The translations under genes were made by a program, and so were the position numbers. Below, one piece after another: positions 22,711 through 34,031 of a stretch of DNA of 64,000 nt. Source of the stretch: Symsagittifera roscoffensis (Eukaryota > Xenacoelomorpha > Acoela > Convolutidae); assembly GCF_963678635.1 (NCBI RefSeq), contig NC_087065.1, positions 27,921,254 through 27,985,253 on the forward strand, in the 5' to 3' direction. Position 1 is the stretch's first letter. Every line of letters starts with the position of its first letter. The notes beneath the pieces were generated by a model. That model had not been told where the DNA came from and searched no databases. It worked only from the letters and a program-made list of their open reading frames with translations.

Positions 22711-23021
22711 GGTGCTTTTCATTTTTTTTCTCAATAAAAAGTTAATTGCTGACGTTGAAAACATGAAGAAAAAAGGAAAATTCACCTGTTCTTTTTTTCA
22801 AAAAACGTGAAATAAAAATTATAATAATGTTTGTTAGAGAACTAGTACTGACTGTAAAAAAAACGCGAATGACAGATTGAAAAAAGAGCTTCGGCCGGCA
22901 GTTTTTATGAGAACAAAAAACTACGGTGAAAAAAGATCCGTCGATTAAACTCGTGAAGGATTGTGAACAGAGTAGCCAATCCATCTGATGAGCAAAAACT
23001 TACCGGATTGCAAAAGCTTAC

Positions 23022-23088
23022 CGGATGCCGAATGTTAGTCTCATCTGGAGCGATACAGCGCAGTCGGCCCAGGAAGGTATCGAAAACC
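23022..23088 (-). CDS. Small exon candidate with tandem donors, unrecognised
   Basis: On the minus strand, the acceptor CCTATTGCAG leads into 67 bp open in one frame (1 + 22 codons, reading FDTFLGRLRCIAPDETNIRHP) and ends at CCG|GTAAGC. A second, stronger donor CCG|GTAAGT lies exactly 18 bp further (exon end 23,004) and would add six in-frame codons. The block is GC-rich against AT-rich flanks. No family is recognised. Its duplicate at 31,518-31,584 keeps the coding sequence with one silent change but has lost the acceptor AG. Confidence 0.5.
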
Positions 23089-23897
23089 CTGCAATAGGTT
23101 TTTTTTTCACGAGTGACATCCGCTAGGCATCTAGCAAACTAAAACTAAAACAATCAGGGTTGTCAGGGTAACTTGAGCACCTTGGAAATCAGGCAACCAT
23201 AACACCAGCTTCGACTAGACTTTACAGACTTTCAAAAGGCCCGTCAGATTTCCAAAAGCAATCGACCTAACCACTAAGCAATAAGAAAAATCGATTTGCT
23301 GTTTTGCATATGATTTGCATATGATTAGTTAAATGAAAGTTTGGTGTTGCAAACAAGCAGATTTGCTTGATTTTTCTCAAGTTTAATAGTGCAAAACCAA
23401 CGCATCAAAACAGAATACACTTCAAAATTAAAACAACCCAAATTTTTTGAACAATTTAAAAGTGTTTGGGGGCGCAATCAACTATCGATGTTGGCTCATT
23501 TATTTACGCTACTGTGAACCACCGACTACTGTTTACCGCTATTAAGCCAAAATTGCACGGAGAAAAAAATTATGTCAGGCAAAAAAGTTGTTATAAACTC
23601 AATCCACCATCAAACTCGGCTCATTAATTTGCGCTATTAAGAACCACCGACTACTTTTAACCGCTATTTAGCCAAAATTATATAGAAAAAAGTACACAAA
23701 AAAAGGCAAAAAAATGTAAAAATAAAAAAACTGAAGTGAGCTGATAAGGTATAGTTTTAGCGCTAGATTTAATCGCATAAGCGTCAAATTATCCAAATTA
23801 TTATGAAAAAAGTTTTCTTCAGCAAAAATTTGGCTCACAGCAAAAACAACAAAAAAACGTTGTATTCAGAGGCTTAATTTCAAGTAATAGAGAATGG

Positions 23898-24244
23898 TGG
23901 AACCAGATCTAAACTACATTTTATTATTGGTTATAAATTAGATATTTTATCACTATATTTAATATTAATATTTAATATTAACCAATCATGATCCATCTAA
24001 CTAACAACCCACTTATTTGTAAGTGCTGAAATTACTTGTAATTTCAGCACCAGAGAGATTTGAATTTAACTTAGAAATTAGTTACCTCTCCAAGAGACCT
24101 TCTAGCAATCGCAATAAGCCAGTATACTCTAGATCTATTGAGCCTAGCAGAGACTAGTTAAACACCCTGAGACTAGTAGATATAAGAGTAAGATTAGGAT
24201 CGGATATAGTCATAATCTATGAGTTAAACCTCGAACATAACTCA
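23898..24244 (+). mobile_element. 5' LTR, unit 1 (347 bp)
   Basis: TGGAACCAG...AACATAACTCA. Compared with the 3' LTR it lacks about 70 bp (the block with GATAGCGTGACGAGCAGACG) between GGATCGG and TATGAGTTAAACC. The same loss is present in units 2 and 3, so it predates the amplification. Confidence 0.9.
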
Positions 24245-24246
24245 TC

Positions 24247-24256
24247 TGGTGCGACC
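24247..24256 (+). other. Primer binding site candidate, unit 1
   Basis: TGGTGCGACC starts two bases after the LTR end, at the normal place for a tRNA primer site and with the TGG that pairs to tRNA 3' CCA. I cannot name the tRNA. Unit 3 (43,099-43,108) is the same and unit 2 (32,718-32,727) has TGGTGCAACC. Confidence 0.65.
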
Positions 24257-25543
24257 ATAAGTCTCGAATAGGACCTTAAAAATTAAGTTAGCTTAGAACT
24301 AACAAGATAGATTAGAAATAGACAAAAACATTCCCGAAAAGTTACATGACGATAATTTAATTGAAATGTCTCTACGACTCAATAGATCAGAGCCGCTATT
24401 CCGTACAATACGAGAATTACCCGGTATTGGAAAAAGACCTCGGACAAGAGACGATCTACGACTACGAAGAAACATACCATTAAATTTCATGGTCGTACGG
24501 CAAAAGCCAACACAAACTTTTTTAATTAGAAGTTTACTAGCAATGAATTTAGATTTTCATTTGCAAACATAAAATCTTGAAGAAAAATTTTCATTGATTA
24601 TTTCAGGCGCTTAACAAAATATACTATTGTACAATAACGATTGATAAAAACATCTCGAATCGTTTCCTCCAAAACTTCAGTAAGATTCAAAAAGATATCT
24701 GAAAAATATATTTATTAAAAATAAAAATAAAAATTAGTTAGCATGATCATAAATTACTAGTATATACAAATCATCGTGTCATCTCCAGCTTCTTCACCTA
24801 AACATAACAACAATCTTAAAACTACTAACATCATCAAAAACTAAACCTTTCTATCAATAAAACCTAAAACTATTTTTAAAAGCTTATCCTAAATTGTATC
24901 TTGTATCTTTAATTAACTTAATTTTATCTGCACCTTAAAAAAAGATCATCAAGGCTTTCCTTGGATCTCCTTAAATACTTAACTTAATTCATTTTATACC
25001 ATTATATTTATATCCTGATCATCAAGGCTTATTCTTGAATCGAATAGAACAATTTTGTTCTCCCCCACCCTTTTAATAAAGTGTCTAACGACCTCAAACG
25101 TCGATTCACTACCCAACCCTTTGAAAGACCCAGGACTAATAGAAATTTTTCAAATCACTCTAACCATTCTAATTAGGCTAAACAGTGAAGAACTTCGGTT
25201 ATTCATCCTTCACTTGATCCCCTCTCCTACCTGACCCAGGCTAAATCTTAAATCTTAGTAAGTTTAAAAAAGTATCTAACGGAATACTTGCGTTCTAATT
25301 ATACCTGAACCGTGTGGACCGATTTACTGTTCTCCTACTCTTGAACACAATCATTACCCTAAGTAAGGTTAAGTAATATATAGTCACGAGAAAGTAATAT
25401 TTATTCTCGGGAATCGATATATATTTTTCTCTTCAACCCTGAATAAAAAGACCCAAGTTAGGCTAACCAAAAAATCGTAAGGACTAACAGTCTAGAATAT
25501 TAAAATCATTATTACAAACCTTGCATCCTTCATCCTAAACCTT
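24257..25543 (+). other. Untranslated leader, unit 1 (1.29 kb)
   Basis: A long leader between the primer site and ORF0, also present in units 2 (32,728-34,031) and 3 (43,109-44,412). It shows repeated modules around ATCATCAAGGCTT-CCTTGGATC and GACCCAGG-CTAA-type words. A 68-codon frame at 24,366-24,572 changes mostly by amino-acid replacements between units, so I do not call it a gene. Confidence 0.6.
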
Positions 25544-26005
25544 ATGTCACTGAACAATTTAGGAAATAAACAAACAATCGTACTACACAATTGCGAATTA
25601 AACAACAAAACATACGATCTCGTAATCACACCGCACAAACAAAGGATTGGATATACTCGCACAAAACGGCAAACAATAAATAGGAAAATTATAATTGAAC
25701 AAAGACAAATTTTACGGAAAAGATTTTCAAAGCGAAGAAACGCAGTCTCCGAATCAGAAGTCAGTAATTTTGATGCACTTTGCAAACTAAAAGAAACGGT
25801 AAATAAAAACTACCCAGTTCACGATCATTTATATTTTTCTGATTCAGAAGCCACATCAAATTCATCAAAACAAGGAAAAAGAAGAATTAAAAAAATATAC
25901 GAAAATAAACCAGTACGTTTATACAATTGGAATCAACCAATCAGACACATTGAACATTACGCACAGACAGTCATAAAACGAAAAAATGAGCCAGAGTCCA
26001 AGTGA
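25544..26005 (+). CDS. Retroelement ORF0, unit 1 (153 codons), unrecognised
   Basis: Intact in this unit, upstream of gag in a different frame from ORF1. The product is very basic in the middle (TRTKRQTINRK, RKRFSKRRN) and acidic-polar near a DHLYFSDSEA segment, suggesting a nucleic-acid-binding or nuclear role, which is inference. No known domain. Units 2 (34,032-34,454, frameshifted near the end) and 3 (44,413-44,703, TAT to TAA at the DHLY site) carry broken versions. Its last 20 nt overlap the start of ORF1. Confidence 0.6.
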   Translation: MSLNNLGNKQTIVLHNCELNNKTYDLVITPHKQRIGYTRTKRQTINRKIIIEQRQILRKRFSKRRNAVSESEVSNFDALCKLKETVNKNYPVHDHLYFSDSEATSNSSKQGKRRIKKIYENKPVRLYNWNQPIRHIEHYAQTVIKRKNEPESK

Positions 26006-26108
26006 CAAAAGTCCAGACGAAAACTCTGCTTTCCCATTTCTCATCAGTTCACTCACCGAATACATAGGCAAAATCATTTATTTTCACAAAAATCCAATTT
26101 TCCAATGA
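25986..26108 (+). CDS. Retroelement ORF1, unit 1 (40 codons)
   Basis: A short ORF beginning MSQSPSDKSPDEN, overlapping the end of ORF0 by 20 nt and ending at a TGA that overlaps the gag ATG (ATGA). It is open in all three units with only conservative changes. The arrangement would suit termination-reinitiation. Function unknown; it may be regulatory rather than encode a useful peptide. Confidence 0.5.
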   Translation: MSQSPSDKSPDENSAFPFLISSLTEYIGKIIYFHKNPIFQ

Positions 26109-27264
26109 CATCACAAATTCAGTAAATTTCCATGACTATCCACATCCCTCACAAGATCATAGTGAAAATTACCCATTTTCCCAACAAATTAGAAATAAAC
26201 AACAAACCCCATATCATACATCAAATTGTTTATCATCAGATGATGAGGATTATTACCAACCAGATATTTTTGCACTATACACAAAAGAATATCGTGCGCA
26301 AAAACCTCGACAAAATCAAGTGTCTCGAAACATAAAATATCATGCACTAAATTTAGCTAATACACAAAACTATCAACCAATGCACATACAAAATCAACCA
26401 AGCACACAACCCTATCAACCAGCACAATCACAAAACCCGGCCATGATGCATTCTTATCAACCAACACAAATGGAAAATGAAATACCACTACCATATTATT
26501 TACAACAACACGAAATAACAAAAAATCAACTTACAAACTTTTCACAAATGCCAAATGCCGAAGAATCACTACAAATGACAATGAATCCATACCCATTGAT
26601 TTTATTTACAGGCACAGACCCTGAATACTCTGTAGAAGATTTTTTAAATGCAGTCACAGCAAATTTAATTTTAAATATAGGACCTGAACCAGTTATTACA
26701 CCACTTCACCAAAATTGGATACATAGAAGCACAGCATTAATACAAACAACACTTGGTGGCGCAGCTCAAAAATGGTTTTCAGTTTTACCTATAGACATAA
26801 AAACAGATTGGAAAAGATTCACACAAGAATTTTCAAAAATGTTTGACTCTGAAAGAAATAAACAACATCAAAGAGTTTTATGTAATGAAATTCGCAGACT
26901 ACCAAACGAAACAATTAAACAATTGGCAGTTTGAATCAAAACACTAGTTCGAAAAGCACATTCACTTAATACTTATGATTATAAAAACACGAAAATGACA
27001 GAAATTTTAATGATGACTCTAACACCTCAATTAAGGAAAATAGCTAATAAAAAGAGAGCATCACATCTCTCCTCAATTCGAGAATCAGATTTAGATTTCA
27101 GAAAACTAGTTGATAAACTAGAACAAGCAGAAATCACAATGAAACTCGAAGAAACAGAAAATCTTAAACTACAATACGTAAATATAATCGAAACAAATAC
27201 TACACATATAAACAATATACAAGAATCAGATGTAGATCTAACTGAAAAATCACTGAAACTTTAA
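26105..27264 (+). pseudogene. gag: gag, unit 1, broken
   Basis: Capsid-type Gag. A one-base loss just after the ATG shifts the frame, CGA to TGA at 26,932 stops it, and an in-frame deletion removes a Gly/Ser-rich stretch (about ten residues, before PLILFTGTD). The recognisable part is the retrotransposon Gag region with WFSVLP...DWKRFTQEFSKMF. Gag packages the RNA in the cytoplasmic particle. See units 2 and 3 for the fuller frame. Confidence 0.8.
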
Positions 27265-28112
27265 ACATTTTTGAGAAAAATCCAAATTTCAAAGGTGAAC
27301 CATCTTTCAAAAAATGGTGTAATTATTGACGAAGATACGGACACAGTATTGCCGAACGTAGACAAAAACATTAAGATAACCAGAACAAACCACAAAAATA
27401 CAAAGAACCAAATAAATCATTCTAGCAATACATGAAAAAAGACCAAAATTTACCAAACAAAAGTATACATAGTAACAACAGCTATGGTAAACCACTTCCA
27501 AATAAATCAAATTATTCAAGAAACCAATCACCCTATAACTCTAGTTATAGAGTTAGATCTCCAGAACAAAGAAATTCACGAAATTTCTCACAAAATAGAT
27601 ATAGTCGATCAAATAGTCAAAATAATCAGTGTAGAAACAACTATTCACGATCAAATTCAAACAGAAGAGAAATTTCTGATACCAGTTCCCATTCAAATTT
27701 TAGGAACAGACACTATTCAAACGATAGATCACGAAACTCATCATACAATAGAAACAGAAACTATTCAAACAATAGGAATAGAAGTTATTCAAATAATCGA
27801 AACCAACGTAACCAAAACAATAGATCAAGAAATATTTCATACAACAGATCCAATTATCAACGAACGAATAACAACAACTACTATAAAAAATCACGAAATA
27901 TTTCACAAAATAGGAATCCAAACTATAACGATCAGCAAAGGAATTATTCTCAATCTCCTCATAGAAATAATTATCGCTACTCCGATTGTCAACACAAATA
28001 TAGAAGCAACACACCGAAACAGCAAAGACAAATTAACCAGGTACAAACAACTGAAGAAACAACTTCAGACACCCTGGTATCGATGATACAGAAAGTACAG
28101 AATTACAATTAA
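27265..28112 (+). pseudogene. Nucleocapsid-like region, unit 1
   Basis: Starts with a decayed zinc-knuckle (Cys-x2-Cys, where the second Cys codon is TGA here) and continues into a 226-codon Asn/Arg/Ser/Tyr-rich frame (27,432-28,112) with many RNYS and NRN repeats. Such a low-complexity basic tail would bind RNA. A second long frame over the same bases (27,484-28,086) comes from the repetitive codons. Confidence 0.65.
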
Positions 28113-28475
28113 ATCACATTAATTGTGAATCAACAGACAGCGAAAGTGATACAAATAAAACTAGTTATTATGATCACAGCTGAAAATGATTACGAATCTA
28201 TTATATATGAACAACCTTTCACTTCACACATTTATGAAAATCAATTGGAACTCCTTCAAAATTACACTACACTACACCTATTAGTAATAATGTACCAGTT
28301 GAACAAGAAGTAAATAGAATTAACACTGTAATTAAACCCGAAAAAGACGAAGTACAAAGCTCAAGTACAAACCACATTTATCAAAATATGAAAAAAAGAA
28401 CAGCCAAGAAAAAAATTTTGGACAATTTCATTTCTCTTAGAAAGTCCAAAAAGTAAAGAATTTCAACCACCAGAT

Positions 28476-29175
28476 CTTGAAATAGATTTTATAATCGACT
28501 CAGGAGCAGAATTAAATATTATTAATATCCCCACTTGGAATGAAAAAAAAAACACTACATTCAACCCTAATACCTATTAAGACAGCCAGCAAATTAGCAA
28601 CAGCACACGGCTCAACATTAATAAATTATGGAAAAATCCAACTTTTCCTAGTTCCCACGAGAACAATGGAACAAAACAAAATCTTAAACAAACCATTTAA
28701 AGAAACATTCCACATAACAGATATAAAACACAATATCATTGGCATACCATTTATAACTAAAAATATTCCCACAATAAACATTTTAAATAGTAAACTTCAT
28801 ATAAAAGACAAGTACACAAGAATGAAAAATACATTCACAACATTCTTCCAAAGATTAAACAAAAAACCACCATTTTTCTCCAAAATTTACCTTATATTCA
28901 ATCAGGAACGGAAATATCTGAAACCACTATCAGGAAATGAAAATAACTTTTCATTTAAACAAGTTCACAATTATGATAAAAACCAAAACAAACAACATCT
29001 CTTTATGTCAGATCTTGAATTTAAACCCATTCATAAATTTTTTCGCATAACAATTAAAAACAATTTCATCCATAAAATACACGAAACCTTCAAACTCCGA
29101 TATTATTTCGTTACACGTATACAACAATTCACCATACCAGATAAAATTACCTCCAGCACTCTTAGGATACTGTGA
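28476..29175 (+). pseudogene. Retroviral-type aspartic protease region (only in unit 1)
   Basis: The catalytic motif Asp-Ser-Gly-Ala is at 28,497-28,508, followed by ELNIIN. A frame change in the A-run near 28,540 moves the rest into the frame of 28,540-29,175, which contains the second hallmark IIGIPFI (about 28,734-28,757), equivalent to the ILG motif. Protease matures Gag-Pol. The segment 28,237-29,156 is deleted from units 2 and 3. Confidence 0.75.
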
Positions 29176-29289
29176 AACAAATGCCACATCTTTACCCACA
29201 AACGAAGTAGCATATCGAGTAAACATTATAATACAATTACTAGACATATGCCAATCAAAAATTCTTGATGAAGAATAATCAATTAACCA

Positions 29290-30168
29290 TATAATAAGCA
29301 ATGAAAAAAGAAACACAGATTATTTTACAAAAACACCATATTTTAAACAAACGTTTAAAATATTACAATATACAGAAGAACAGCAAAAATTTCTCATTAT
29401 GTTTTTTTTCAACATTCTCAAATAACACAAAACGAATTCGAAAAAAATAGCCAAACTGTTGTTGAAATATCCAACAGTTTATGCAACATTCACCACTACA
29501 GTTACCTTTATAACCTGACGCAATTTTCAAAAAAACAAAAGCAAGCAAAGTACCAATACACTTACATGATAAAGTAAACAGATTAGTTGACATTTTAGAA
29601 CAATATGAAATCATATCTCCAGTAAATAAAGAGGAACAAACAAAAGTTAACACCTTTATCAACCCAGTTATCATACTAGCTAAAGGAGAATCACTAAAAA
29701 TTGTTCTAGACGCTAGATATCTCAATGCCCTAATTGACGAGTCTATATGTAATTGGCCCATAAAACACATTCAAGTAGTTCTAACTAAAATAAATGGTAA
29801 ATAATTCACAGCCGCAGACATGAATAGTGCATATAATCAAATGCCATTAGATGAACAATCACGACGGTTAACACAATTCGTTATTGGAAATCAACAATAC
29901 GAATTCAATAGATTATTCTATGGAATATCCATAGGACCAGCAGCTTTTTCAGCTTTTATGAGTAAAATTTTCAGACCACTCATACTCAAGAAAAATGCAA
30001 TCAGATACTTAGACAATGTTTTCATTCAATCACAAACTAAAGATAAAATGTTTATAATTTTAGAACAGTATCATCAAATACTCAAAAATGAAAACTTGAA
30101 AGCAGACCCAGACAAATTACATTTTTTCTAACACGCGTAAAGTTTTTTGGATACTTTATTGAAAGAAA
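29290..30168 (+). pseudogene. Reverse transcriptase, unit 1, broken and truncated
   Basis: Recognisable RT landmarks: INPVIILAKGESLKIVLDAR (fingers), FTAADMNSAYNQMPL (motif A region), FNRLFYGISIGPAAF (motif B region) and YLDN where Y-x-DD is expected. The second catalytic Asp codon is AAT (30,015-30,017). TAA at 29,802-29,804 stops the frame just before FTAAD in all three units, and a 26-bp loss near 29,488 shifts the upstream frame. It ends at the junction near 30,168, so no RNase H or integrase follows. Confidence 0.85.
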
Positions 30169-30461
30169 AAGAAACACAGATTATTTCACAAAAACACCAT
30201 ATTTTAAACAAACGTTTAAAATATTACAATATACAGAAGAACAACAAAAATTTCTCACTATCTTTATTTTTCAACATTCTCAAATAACACAAAGCGAATT
30301 CGAAAAATCAGCCAAACTGTTGTTGAAATATCCAACAGTTTATGCAACATCAAAATTTGATGTCGGAAAAATTAGTTCACCACTACAGTTACCTTTAAAA
30401 TCTGACGCAATTTTCAAAAAAACAAAAGCAAGCAAAGTACCAATACACTTACAAGATGTTG
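30169..30461 (+). mobile_element. Foreign pol fragment at the unit 1/2 joint
   Basis: A second copy of the segment seen at 29,290-29,562 (pre-RT region), but better preserved: it keeps the 26 bp encoding SKFDVGKIS that all local copies have lost, and is open from 30,320 across the joint. It therefore came from another, more intact copy of the element, not from neighbours in the array. Confidence 0.75.
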
Positions 30462-31517
30462 ATTTGTCAATCAGTTTTTTAAAAAAACCGTCTGAAAAGG
30501 CTAGATCAAAATCCAATGATTGTACAAAAAATGCTACTCCAAGAAAATTGCAATCGATATAAAACTGCCAACCAAAATGCAAAAAAATGAGTACACTCAC
30601 GCAATTTTTCCTTTTAAATCTAAGCCTGAGTTTTGTTTGCAGTCGATGTTACTGTTTGTCCTTCACCAAAAATCCTGTCGTTTGAGATGTGAAACTTTAC
30701 TGATTTTGTTAAAAAGTACTTAATATAAATGCTTAAACAAAAAAAAAACAACACAAAACAAACAAAAATCACGAAATATTTTGCAAAAGTCTAGAAAATT
30801 GAGTGTCTCACATTTTTGATAATCTTTAACGAAACCACAATTTTCAGAACTCCCTTTGCAGTGAGGTTCCATGGATAATATTCGTTAATCAATTTTCCTG
30901 GCGAAGAATGTTGCGATTATAAACTATTGTAGTTACACTTTGGGACCACATAATCGATTATAATCCATTATAATCCTTTTTTTTTCGAAAAAAAACTTGG
31001 GTCGATTATAATCCATTTAAAATCAGTTATAATTGATCATAATAGATTATAATGACAAGAAAATTAATTTCCACAAAACATTTTTGAGAATTAATTAAAA
31101 CCTATAATAATCAATAATAATGGATTATATTGACAAAAAAATTTCATACAACCTTTTTGAAATTCATTAGAATCGATTATAATGGATCATAATGACACAA
31201 AATTGCAGGTGCTTTTCATTTTTTTTCTCAATAAAAAGTTAATTGCTGACGTTGAAAACATGAAGAAAAAAGGAAAATTCACATGTTCTTTTTTTCAAAA
31301 AACGTGAAATAAAAATTATAATAATGTTTGTTAGAGAACTAGTACTGACCGTAAAAAAACGCGAATGACAGATTGGAAAAAAATCTTCGGCCGGCAGTTT
31401 TTATGAGAACAAAAAACTACGGTGAAAAAAAATCCGTCGATTAAACTCGTGAAGGATTGTGAACAGAGTAGCCAATCCATCTGATGAGCAAAAACTTACC
31501 GGATTGCAAAAGCTTAC

Positions 31518-31584
31518 CGGATGCCGAATGTTAGTCTCATCCGGAGCGATACAGCGCAGTCGGCCCAGGAAGGTATCGAAAACC
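31518..31584 (-). pseudogene. Duplicate of the 23,022-23,088 exon, acceptor lost
   Basis: Carried by unit 2. The sequence before the exon reads CATTGCAC instead of TATTGCAG on the minus strand, so the essential AG is gone. Both donors remain. The only change inside the exon is a third-position A to G in a proline codon. Confidence 0.5.
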
Positions 31585-32376
31585 GTGCAATGAGTTTTTT
31601 TTTCACGAGTGACATCCGCTAGCTATCTAGAAAACTAACTGTCAGGGTAACTTGAGCACCTTGGAAATCAGGCAACCATAACACCAGCTTCGACTAGACT
31701 TTACAGACTTTCAAAAGGCCCGTCAGAATTCCAAAAGCAATCGACCTAACCACTAAGCAATGAGAAAAATCGATTTGCTGTTTTGCACATGATTTGCATA
31801 TGATAGTTAAATGAAAGTTTGGTGTTGCAAACAAGCAGATTTGCTTGATTTTTCTCAAGTTTAATAGTGCAAAACCAACGCATCAAAACAGAATACGCTT
31901 CAAAATTAAAACAACCCAAATTTTTTGAACAATTTAAAAGTGTTTGGGGGCGCAATCAACTATCGATGTTGGCTCATTTATTTACGCTACTGTGAACCAC
32001 CGACTACTGTTTACCGCTATTAAGCCAAAATTGCACGGAGAAAAAAATTATGTCAGGCAAAAAAGTTGTTATAAACTCAATCCACCATCAAACTCGGCTC
32101 ATTAATTTGCGCTATTAAGAACCACCGACTACTTTTAACCGCTATTTAGCCAAAATTATATAGAAAAAAGTACACAAAAAAAGGCAAAAAAATGTAAAAA
32201 TAAAAAAACTGAAGTGAGCTGATAAGGTATAGTTTTAGCGCTAGATTTAATCGCATAAGCGTCAAATTATCTAAATTATTATGAAAAAAAGTTTTCTTCA
32301 GCAAAAATTTGGCTCACAGCAAGAAACAACAAAAAACGTTGTATTCAGAGGCTTAATTTCAAGTACTAGAGAATGG

Positions 32377-32715
32377 TGAAACCAGATCTAAACTACATTT
32401 TATTAATGGATATAAAATAGATATTTTATCACTAAAAAGTATTTAATATTAACCAATCATGATCCATCTAACTAACAACCCACTTATTTGTAAGTGCTGA
32501 AATTACTTGTAATTTCAGCACCAGAGAGATTTGAGTTTAACTTAGAAATTAGTTTCCTCTCCAAGAGACCTTCTAGCAATCGCAATAAGCCAGAATACTC
32601 TAGATCTATTGAGCCTAGCAGAGACTAGTTAAACACCCTGAGACTAGTAGATATAAGAGTAAGATTAGGATCGGAATTAGTCATAATCTATGATTTAAAC
32701 CTCGAACATAACTCA
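32377..32715 (+). mobile_element. 5' LTR, unit 2 (339 bp)
   Basis: TGAAACCAG...AACATAACTCA, preceded by the copied host flank with ATGG. Shares the ~70-bp loss of unit 1. Followed by the primer-site variant TGGTGCAACC (32,718-32,727). Confidence 0.9.
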
Positions 32716-34031
32716 TCTGGTGCAACCATAAGTCTCGAATAAGACCTTAAAAAACAAGTTAGCTTAGAACTAACAAGATAGATTAGAAATTGACAAAAAC
32801 ATTCCCGAAAAGTTACATGACAATAATTTAATTGAAATGTCTCTACGACTCAATAGATCAGAGCCGCTATTCCGTACAATACGAGAACTACCCGGTATTG
32901 GAAAAAAACCTCGGACAAGAGACGATCTACGACTACGAAGAAACTTACCATTAAATTTCATGGTCGTACGGCAAAAGCCAATACAAACTTTTTTATTTAA
33001 AATTTTACTAGCAATGAATTTAGATTTTCATTTGCAAACATAAAATCTTGAAGAAAAATTTTCAATGATTATTTCAGGCGCTAAACAAAATTTTCTATTG
33101 TACAATAACGATTGATAAAAACATCTCGAATCGTTTCCTCCAAAACTGCAGTAAGATTCAAAAAGATATCTGAAAAATATATTTATTAAAAATAAAAATG
33201 AAAATTAGTTAGCATGATCATAAATTACTAGTATATACAAATCATCGTGTCATCTCCAGCTTCATCACCTAAACATAACAACAATCTTAAAACTACTAAC
33301 ATCATCAAAAACTAAACCTTTCTATCAATAAAACCTAAAAATTTTTTTAAAAGCTTATCCTAAATTGTATCTTGTATCTTTAATGAACCTAATTTTATCT
33401 GCACCTTAAAAACAGATCATCAACGCTTTCCTTGGATCTTCTTAAATACTTAACTTAATTCATTTTATAAAATTAAAATTTATATCCTGATCATCAAGGC
33501 TTATCCTTGGATCAAATAGAACAATTTTGTTCTCCCCCACCCTATTAATAAAGTGTCTAACTACCGCAAACGTCGATTCACTACCCAACCCTTTCAAAGA
33601 CCCAGGACTAATAGAAATTTTTCAAATCACTCTAACCATTTTAATTAGGCTAAACAGTGAAGAACTTCGGTTATTCATCCTTCACTTGATCCCCTCTCTT
33701 ACCTGACCCAGGCTAAATCTTAAATCTTAGTAAGTTTGAAAAAGTACCTAACGGATTACTTGCGTTCTAATTATACCTGAACCTTGTGGATCGATTTACT
33801 GTTCTCCAACTCTTGAACACAATCATTACCCTAAGTAAGATTAAGTAAGTTAACACCTTAACTTAGAATAGTCACGAGAAAGTAATAGTCATTCTCCGGA
33901 ATCGATATATACTTTTCTCTTCAACCCTGAATAAAAAGACCCAAGTTAGGCTAACCAAAAAATCGTAAGGACTAACAGTCTAGGATATTAAAATCATTAA
34001 TAAAAACCTTGCACCCTTCATCCTAAACCTT

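Larger units (their letters stand above)
21971..23897. other. Host flank carried by the amplification, copy 1
   Basis: Precedes the first 5' LTR and is repeated at 30,462-32,376 (copy 2) and in part at 42,114-42,757 (copy 3). It contains an AT-motif cluster (22,420-22,710), a candidate minus-strand exon (23,022-23,088) and two related 50-bp stretches (ACCACCGACTACTGTTTACCGCTATT near 23,518; ACCACCGACTACTTTTAACCGCTATT near 23,642) that form an internal ~125-bp tandem duplication. Confidence 0.8.
21971..30461 (+). repeat. Amplified block, unit 1 (8.49 kb)
   Basis: Homologous to the block starting at 30,462 from the word ATTTGTCAAT onward. It consists of ~1.93 kb host flank, LTR, leader, ORF0, ORF1, gag, nucleocapsid-like region, protease and part of reverse transcriptase, then a short foreign piece of the same element family (30,169-30,461). 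It is visibly more diverged from units 2 and 3 than those are from each other. It alone keeps the protease segment 28,237-29,156. Confidence 0.9.

Noticed and set aside
24366-24572. 68-codon frame in the element leader, present in all three units
   Set aside because: Differences between unit 1 and units 2/3 are mostly amino-acid replacements, and the opposite strand is also open, so there is no sign of selection.
27484-28086. 200-codon frame overlapping the nucleocapsid-like frame
   Set aside because: Arises from the same Asn/Arg/Ser codon repeats read one base off; the other frame has the RNA-binding composition expected after gag.
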